Below, piece after piece: positions 59,186 through 64,000 of a stretch of 64,000 bases of DNA (within the stretch, counting starts at the first letter, position 1; each line of letters starts with the position of its first letter). Both the position numbers and the translations under genes were made by a program. The stretch spans positions 62,001-126,000 of the forward strand of contig CAKVEP010000004.1 in the NCBI GenBank assembly GCA_934729465.1, written 5' to 3'. Source of the stretch: an uncultured Eubacteriales bacterium. GTDB taxonomy: Bacteria; Bacillota; Clostridia; Oscillospirales; Acutalibacteraceae. The notes beneath the pieces were generated by a model, which made no database searches, had not been told where the DNA came from, and saw nothing but the letters and a program-made list of their open reading frames with translations.

Positions 59186-59222
59186 AAATTCCCATATATA
59201 CATTATATGCAAATGGGAATTT
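59186..59222. terminator. Terminator downstream of the 254-aa membrane protein
   Basis: AAATTCCCAT and ATGGGAATTT form a perfect 10-bp stem around an AT-rich loop that can pair further. Confidence 0.75.
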
Positions 59223-59226
59223 AAAA

Positions 59227-59991
59227 TTAAGACTTTTTAGAATTTATTTGAGATTGACATTCAAATAAAAGGCATAGAATATACAAACAAATTAATGTTT
59301 CTATTCCACAGGTAGCAACCGTTGTTGAGTAGAAAGACAACGAATTATTTTTGACTAGCGACACAACCAAAGGAACGTTATACATAATTAAAGATAATAT
59401 GGTTGGCATTCCAAACATAAATATTCTTCTTGTTGTGTTTCTGTCTGTTGAGGTGACGAATATTTGAGATTGATACAACAGAAACATGAGCATACAAGCT
59501 TTTAAAAGTACGTTATATGGGTCTATGTTATTGTCTGACAAAGATAAAAATAATATCATAAGCATTCCGCTCCAAAGCACGGGGAAGAATATAAGAATTT
59601 GTCCGTTTTTAAACATATTTTTGCACGTAAAGAATGATATAGACATAAATATAAACGTGACAGCAGACAGCAAACATAAAATTGATAAAATTAACGGATG
59701 ACGGTCATAAGCCTCAATGTCGGTAACACAAGCCACCGCTCCCCACAAAAAAGCTACGGCTGTTAAACATGAAATTATGCCTAGCAAGAAACTTTTACGC
59801 ACTTGAGGAAGCTCGGGCAAATCTTTAGCCATGTAAAGCGGCACACCACACATAAGTAAAAGTATGGCAACTATAATAGCGAACATAGGTGTTCTTTCCC
59901 AGTTTAAGCTGTTAATTGAGCTGTAAATCTTTACGGGGATTATAGTGACGAGTGAAAGAATAAATACAATCCATGAAATTTTAGTTTTCAT
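59227..59991 (-). CDS. Polytopic membrane protein of unknown function
   Basis: 254 aa from ATG 59991, fixed by GGAGG seven bases upstream; the in-frame GTG at 60066 would add a further hydrophobic segment but has no ribosome site. About seven hydrophobic helices (roughly residues 6-25, 38-56, 68-90, 102-125, 132-150, 155-172, 186-206 and 218-240) with short loops. No motif, signature or catalytic residue that I recognise; the overall form resembles small 7-8 TM sensory or transport proteins. Own promoter with operator-like repeats, terminator after it, divergent from spoIID. Confidence 0.65.
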   Translation of the reverse strand: MKTKISWIVFILSLVTIIPVKIYSSINSLNWERTPMFAIIVAILLLMCGVPLYMAKDLPELPQVRKSFLLGIISCLTAVAFLWGAVACVTDIEAYDRHPLILSILCLLSAVTFIFMSISFFTCKNMFKNGQILIFFPVLWSGMLMILFLSLSDNNIDPYNVLLKACMLMFLLYQSQIFVTSTDRNTTRRIFMFGMPTILSLIMYNVPLVVSLVKNNSLSFYSTTVATCGIETLICLYILCLLFECQSQINSKKS

Positions 59992-60067
59992 AAATAAACC
60001 TCCTAAAAATAAAATTGGAATTAGTGGGTATAAAAATAAAAGCCAAGCATATTTATATATTACCACT

Positions 60068-60118
60068 AATTAGACATATCTAATTTAACATTTTACCTTT
60101 TAAATTAGATAAAGTCAA
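60068..60118 (-). promoter_or_regulatory. Promoter with three AATTAGA half-sites
   Basis: Minus strand TTGACT (60113-60118), 17 bases, TAAAAT (60090-60095). AATTAGA repeats at 60068-60074 and 60103-60109 and its inverse at 60079-60085 overlap or flank it, suggesting an operator. Confidence 0.55.
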
Positions 60119-60161
60119 CAATTATTATATAAATATAATTAAAAAGGAAAGTGAGAGCAAC

Positions 60162-61187
60162 ATGACGTTAAAAACAAAAAGGAATATAGTTTTGATGATG
60201 ATGCTATTTATGAGCATGATATTAATTCCATTGCTGGCGGTAAGCGGAAGTGCGAAAGGCGACACTAAATATACATTTAGTAGTTTAAATTTAGAACAAA
60301 ACAGTACTCCCCAAAAATTAAGAAGTGATATTGAGGCTAATAAAAAATTTCGTATATTAGATGAAGCAACGGGCAAGATTATGGACGTCGACGACAAAGA
60401 ATTTATGTATGGAGCGGTGGTGTGTGAAATGCCTCCAACGTTTGAAACGGAAGCGTTAAAATCGCAAGCGGTTGCAACGTATACATATTTTAGCCGTGAA
60501 AGAAAAAATTTCAGAAACAACCCCAAAAATAAAGACAAGCCTGAAATAACCGTAAACACAGACAAATGGAAATACTATGTTACTGAAGATAAAATGAGAC
60601 AACGTTGGGGAGAGAATTTTGATAAGCATTATAATAAGATAAAAGAAGCGGTAGATAGCGTGTTTGGCGAGGTGGTTGAAGACAACGGAGAACTAATACT
60701 TGCAGCGTATCACGCTATGTCTTCAGGACAGACGGAGAGATGTTCAGATGTGTTTGGAGGAGATTTAAAATATCTTGTTAGCGTTCCGAGTCCGGGGGAT
60801 AAGCTAGTGCCGAATTATAAAACTACTGTGGAAGTAAGCAAAGAAGATTTTCAAAAGACAATTTGCGGCGAATACAAGGATTGTGATTTTAGCTCAGACC
60901 CCAACTCTTGGATTAGCGATGTCAGACGTACTCCTGCCGGTATGGTTAAAAATATAAAGGTAGGTTCACACGATTTTAAAGGGTCAGACATAAGAAAATT
61001 ATTTTCATTAAGGTCAGCTGATTTCGATGTTTCCTATCAGGAAAATAAATTTGTGTTTACGGTTAGAGGTTATGGTCATGGGGTTGGTATGAGCCAATAT
61101 GGAGCTGAATATATGGCACAGCAAGGAGCGGACTACAAACAAATATTGTTGTGGTATTATCCAAATACTACTATAGAAACTATTTGA
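60162..61187 (+). CDS. spoIID: SpoIID/LytB-domain protein
   Basis: 341-aa lytic transglycosylase-type protein; SpoIID degrades peptidoglycan glycan strands during engulfment. N-terminal signal anchor at about residues 6-28 (RNIVLMMMLFMSMILIPLLA). The domain shows MYGAVVCEMPPTFETEALKSQAVATYTY (in parts: catalytic Glu in CEMPPTFE, AVATYTY), YHAMSSGQTERCSDVFGGDLKYLVSVPSPGD (in parts) and the C-terminal VRGYGHGVGMSQYGAEYMAQQG. All are core features. GGAAAGTGAG precedes the ATG. No SpoIIM or SpoIIP gene is adjacent. Divergent from the membrane protein upstream. Confidence 0.93.
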   Translation: MTLKTKRNIVLMMMLFMSMILIPLLAVSGSAKGDTKYTFSSLNLEQNSTPQKLRSDIEANKKFRILDEATGKIMDVDDKEFMYGAVVCEMPPTFETEALKSQAVATYTYFSRERKNFRNNPKNKDKPEITVNTDKWKYYVTEDKMRQRWGENFDKHYNKIKEAVDSVFGEVVEDNGELILAAYHAMSSGQTERCSDVFGGDLKYLVSVPSPGDKLVPNYKTTVEVSKEDFQKTICGEYKDCDFSSDPNSWISDVRRTPAGMVKNIKVGSHDFKGSDIRKLFSLRSADFDVSYQENKFVFTVRGYGHGVGMSQYGAEYMAQQGADYKQILLWYYPNTTIETI

Positions 61188-61221
61188 AAATTGTGATATA
61201 AATAGAAAAGAACAATAATTT

Positions 61222-61250
61222 TTGAACTCATTATGTAAATGTAGTATCAT
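61222..61250 (+). promoter_or_regulatory. Promoter for trpS
   Basis: TTGAAC (61222-61227), 17 bases, TATCAT (61245-61250), about 80 bases before the ATG. No T-box is seen in the leader. Confidence 0.55.
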
Positions 61251-61329
61251 AAGAAAATCACTTGATATATGTGTTTATATATAAAAGCGTTAAGTGAAGT
61301 TTTATTTTTTGAGGGAGAGAATCGAGATT

Positions 61330-62355
61330 ATGGGAAGTAAAATTATTCTTACAGGAGACAGACCAACGGGAAAATTACATTTAGGGCATTATGTGGGTTC
61401 TCTTAGAAACAGAGTGGAATTACAAGATGAATATAATCAATACATATTAATTGCCGATATGCAGGCGTTAACTGATAATGCGGGAAATCCTCAAAAGGTG
61501 GTTGACAATATAATTGAGGTGGCACTTGATTATTTGTCTGTTGGGATAGACCCGAGTAAATCTAATATTCTTATACAGTCTATGATACCTGAACTTTCAG
61601 AGCTTACTATGTATTACCTGAATTTAGTTTCGGTTGCAAGGCTGGAGAGGAACCCGACGGTGAAGGAAGAGCTTAAACTCAGAAAATTTACTGATTGTGG
61701 AGTACCGGCAGGATTCTTAACTTACCCAGTGAGTCAGGCGGCAGACATAACCGCATTTAAAGCAACTTTAGTTCCTGTTGGAGAAGACCAACAGCCTATG
61801 CTTGAGCAAGCAAGAGAAATAGTAAGGAAATTTAATGCGACGTATAACACAGACGTACTTTTAGAGCCGGAAGCTCTTATACCGAAAGTGTCTAGACTTC
61901 CGGGTGTGGACGGTAAAGCAAAAATGAGCAAGTCGTTAGGTAACGCTATATATCTTTGCGATGAAGAAGACACAATAAAACAAAAGGTAATGAGTATGTT
62001 TACAGACCCGGGTCATTTGAGAGTGGAAGACCCAGGTAAAGTTGAGGGAAACCCGGTGTTTATGTACTTAGATGCGTTCGGTGAAGACAAAGATAAAATT
62101 AACGAATTAAAAGAACACTATCAAAGAGGCGGACTCGGAGATGTTAAAGTAAAGAGATACTTAAATGATGTGTTGCAGGAATTCATACGTCCGATACGTG
62201 AGAAGAGAAAACATCTCGAGGCTGATAAGGCATACGTTTATGAAGTACTTAAAAAAGGTACGCTAAATGCCAGAAAGGTTGCAGCAGAAACACTGTCTGA
62301 AGTCAAGCAAGCCATGGGGATAGAGTATAGCAAAAATTTATTTAAAGACAAATAG
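61330..62355 (+). CDS. trpS: Tryptophanyl-tRNA synthetase
   Basis: Class I synthetase charging tRNA-Trp. 341 aa from ATG 61330, where the family motif follows at once: TGDRPTGKLHLGHYVGSL with the HIGH-type HLGH (residues 7-24, in parts), then the KMSKS loop in KAKMSKSLGN. Starting at 61294 would add a nonhomologous stretch without a ribosome site. GVPAGFLTYPVSQAADI and VPVGEDQQPMLEQAREI complete the tryptophan and ATP sites. The GRPTTG form of many TrpRS is GDRPTGKLHLG here, the longer bacterial type. Monocistronic by position. Confidence 0.96.
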   Translation: MGSKIILTGDRPTGKLHLGHYVGSLRNRVELQDEYNQYILIADMQALTDNAGNPQKVVDNIIEVALDYLSVGIDPSKSNILIQSMIPELSELTMYYLNLVSVARLERNPTVKEELKLRKFTDCGVPAGFLTYPVSQAADITAFKATLVPVGEDQQPMLEQAREIVRKFNATYNTDVLLEPEALIPKVSRLPGVDGKAKMSKSLGNAIYLCDEEDTIKQKVMSMFTDPGHLRVEDPGKVEGNPVFMYLDAFGEDKDKINELKEHYQRGGLGDVKVKRYLNDVLQEFIRPIREKRKHLEADKAYVYEVLKKGTLNARKVAAETLSEVKQAMGIEYSKNLFKDK

Positions 62356-62422
62356 TCATATTTTAACTTGCCAGTTACTATAAATTGAATAAAGGATTTA
62401 TAATAACAAGGGAGAATAAAAT

Positions 62423-63676
62423 ATGAGAAATCTAAACAAAAATTTAAAAAAGAATGTACCTTTCGTTTTAGGAGCTATAGTTTTGTCAATTACAGTTTTT
62501 TTATTTAACGGCAGGAAAAATTCAAATTTACAGGAGGCATCAAACGTTAATGTTGATGTCTCTTGCCAGCAAAATGAGGATATTATGAAAAATGTCGAAA
62601 TGAGGGCGGTCTGGATACCATTTATGTCACTTAGCGTGAAAGGTGAGTGTAGTAAAGAGAAATTTGAAAGTAAATATTTAGAGTTGCTTGAAAATGCTAA
62701 AAGACACAAAATGAATGCTGTAATTGTTCATGTCAGACCGTATAGTGATGCACTATATCCATCAAAAATCTTTCCGTGGTCTCATATATTAACTGGTACG
62801 CAAGGAAACGACCCGGGATTTAACCCTCTTGAATACATGGTCAAGACGACTCATGATTATGGAATGGAATTTCATGCTTGGATAAATCCGTTTAGAGTTA
62901 AAGTAAACGGGACGCCGAATGAGATTAGTAAAAATAGCCCTGCATACAAATGGTTAAACGCCCCTCAGGAGCAAAACAGCGATATAATAATGAAGTGCGG
63001 TGAAGATTTATATTATAATCCGGCGTGTGAAGAGGTTAGGAATATTATAATAGACGGAGTAAAAGAAATAGTTGAAAACTATGACGTTGATGGAATACAT
63101 TTTGACGATTACTTTTATCCAAAGGACGAGCCTGATATAGACAGCTACTCATATAATAAATATTTAAAAAGCGTTACAAAAGAAGCTTCCCCGCTTGACT
63201 TACAGAGATGGAGAATGGACAATGTTAATTTATTGGTTTCTGGAGTTTATAATGCAGTGAAGTCTATAAAGCCAAGAGTTAAATTTGGTATATCACCGGG
63301 AGGAAATTTAAAGAATGTAAAAGAGGTTTCGGCAGATGTTGAAACATGGGGGAGAGATAAGGGGTATGTTGATTATCTGTGTCCTCAAATATACTTTAGT
63401 ATGGAACACCCAATTTTACCATTTAAACAGGCGGCTGATGAATGGAGGAATGTAGTAAAGAATGAGTCAGTAAATCTTTACTTGGGAATGGGAGTCTACA
63501 AAGCCGGGACAGAGGTTGATGAAGGTACTTGGAAGGGATGTAGCGACATACTAAAAAAACAAGTAGAATATTGCCGTGGAATAAGGTACAACGGTTTTAT
63601 GCTGTATTCAATAGATTCATTAGAGATGCCTAATGCCAAGGACGAAGTAGAAAACGTAATGAAAGTTTTAAATTAG
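62423..63676 (+). CDS. Glycosyl hydrolase-like protein (GHL10/DUF187 family), membrane-anchored
   Basis: 417 aa. N-terminal membrane anchor or signal at about residues 12-30 (PFVLGAIVLSITVFLF). From about 56 the GHL10 barrel begins with MRAVWIPFMSLS, then AVIVHVRPYSDALYPS, GMEFHAWINPFR, YYNPACEEVRNIIIDGVKEI (in parts), DGIHFDDYFYP with the acidic active-site pair, KFGISPGG and YLCPQIYF. The family (YngK-like) is linked to cell-surface glycan or peptidoglycan processing; substrate unproven. A ribosome site GGGAG lies about 9 bases before ATG. Its stop codon overlaps the stop of the converging BofC-like gene. Confidence 0.9.
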   Translation: MRNLNKNLKKNVPFVLGAIVLSITVFLFNGRKNSNLQEASNVNVDVSCQQNEDIMKNVEMRAVWIPFMSLSVKGECSKEKFESKYLELLENAKRHKMNAVIVHVRPYSDALYPSKIFPWSHILTGTQGNDPGFNPLEYMVKTTHDYGMEFHAWINPFRVKVNGTPNEISKNSPAYKWLNAPQEQNSDIIMKCGEDLYYNPACEEVRNIIIDGVKEIVENYDVDGIHFDDYFYPKDEPDIDSYSYNKYLKSVTKEASPLDLQRWRMDNVNLLVSGVYNAVKSIKPRVKFGISPGGNLKNVKEVSADVETWGRDKGYVDYLCPQIYFSMEHPILPFKQAADEWRNVVKNESVNLYLGMGVYKAGTEVDEGTWKGCSDILKKQVEYCRGIRYNGFMLYSIDSLEMPNAKDEVENVMKVLN

Positions 63677-63996
63677 CTGCAGTAATCTTCAAGAATACAA
63701 TTTAATTCTTCTTGATTTGAAGCTTTAATTCCTTTTTCAAGTAGTTTACGGTCGGCAGACGGGAGTTCGGCTAAATGAACTTCTGTTATGCGGAAAGGCG
63801 TTTCTTTGCCTGACTCAAAAACGGCAACATTTCCTTTGTACTCTTTGACGATGTAGTAAGAGCTGTTTTCAATAAATTCTGTGTCGGGGTTTACAGCTAT
63901 ATTCTCTGTGTTTTGGTCCGACATGAAGCTTGCAATAAAAAATACTATAACGCAGGCAAAAAGAAAACACCCTGTGCTTATTAAAAGTTTTTTCAT
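63673..63996 (-). CDS. BofC C-terminal-like small secreted/anchored protein
   Basis: 107 aa, complete: ATG at 63994-63996 close to the window edge, so the ribosome site is outside view. N-terminal hydrophobic anchor (about residues 3-25, LISTGCFLFACVIVFFIASF in part), with Cys10 not in a classical lipobox. The rest has SSYYIVKEYKGNVAVFES, RITEVHLAELPSADRKLLEKGI and ELNCILEDYCS, the pattern of the BofC C-terminal domain in clostridial proteins. BofC in Bacillus restrains SpoIVB in forespore signalling. The assignment is by pattern; the usual length of BofC is greater. Confidence 0.75.
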   Translation of the reverse strand: MKKLLISTGCFLFACVIVFFIASFMSDQNTENIAVNPDTEFIENSSYYIVKEYKGNVAVFESGKETPFRITEVHLAELPSADRKLLEKGIKASNQEELNCILEDYCS

Positions 63997-64000
63997 AATT

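Noticed and set aside
59992..60066. N-terminal extension of the membrane protein to GTG 60066
   Set aside because: It is open and hydrophobic, but has no ribosome site, while GGAGG precedes ATG 59991 at ideal spacing.

Overview
The window is one continuous piece of a low-GC, anaerobic, spore-forming Firmicute of the class Clostridia. This rests on strongly AT-rich DNA, frequent TTG and GTG starts behind good Shine-Dalgarno sequences, sporulation genes (spmA, spmB, spoVT, spoIID and a BofC-like gene), anaerobe genes (rubrerythrin, a single-cluster ferredoxin, electron-bifurcating NfnAB), split transketolase, AddAB and a clostridial glgB-glgC-glgD-glgA operon. No species is assigned. Almost all of it is chromosomal core DNA. 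No insertion sequence, prophage or CRISPR array is visible.

Layout. 1-4607: the 3' half of pnp, a terminator, then a dCMP deaminase / small membrane protein / folE-folP-folB-folK folate run. 4688-13248: nusB-xseA-xseB-ispA-dxs-tlyA-nadK-recN and a pduL-type phosphotransacylase (argR, usual between nadK and recN, is absent). 13385-22351: pcrA, a Cys-rich protein with a sporulation-like promoter, alaS, a CinA C-terminal protein, three tandem DUF4234 membrane proteins, a DUF2752 protein and rubrerythrin. 22502-24563: tRNA-Ser(CGA) followed directly by a HaeIII/NgoPII-type restriction-modification pair predicted to act on GGCC. 24596-34517: two flavoprotein oxidoreductases, then addB and addA. 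34644-40332: glycogen synthesis. 40458-48226: a DMT transporter, nfnAB, an M50 protease, a flavin reductase-like protein, a FabG-like reductase, cytidine deaminase and two-subunit transketolase. 48282-57824: a patch with five small proteins that carry double-glycine leader-like N-termini, spread among spmAB, pgk-tpiA-gpmI (flanked by two AbrB/SpoVT-type regulators), a ferredoxin with an acidic tandem-repeat tail and an M23 peptidase. 57979-63996: gapA, a membrane protein, spoIID, trpS, a GH10-like lipoprotein or membrane-anchored hydrolase and a BofC-like protein.

Most interesting points. (1) Three neighbouring short genes (55204-56201) join a conserved leader ending in VAGG to different Cys-rich, mostly zinc-ribbon-like cores; two further GG-leader genes lie nearby, and two promoters of the set share a 14-base block. 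This looks like an undescribed family of secreted or RiPP-like peptides. (2) GATC is almost absent from the window (two sites found by eye) and GGCC nearly so (three sites), while composition-matched GTAC and CCGG are common. The second fits the encoded GGCC system; the first points to a GATC-targeting activity encoded elsewhere. (3) addB appears to start at ATT; starting at the first ordinary start codon would remove its Walker A motif. (4) A ferredoxin has recently duplicated 96-bp repeats and a fresh-looking nonsense codon in its tail. (5) Three DUF4234 genes are recent duplicates behind one strong promoter whose -10 lies in a perfect palindrome.

All motif and promoter calls were read by eye; site counts are hand counts.
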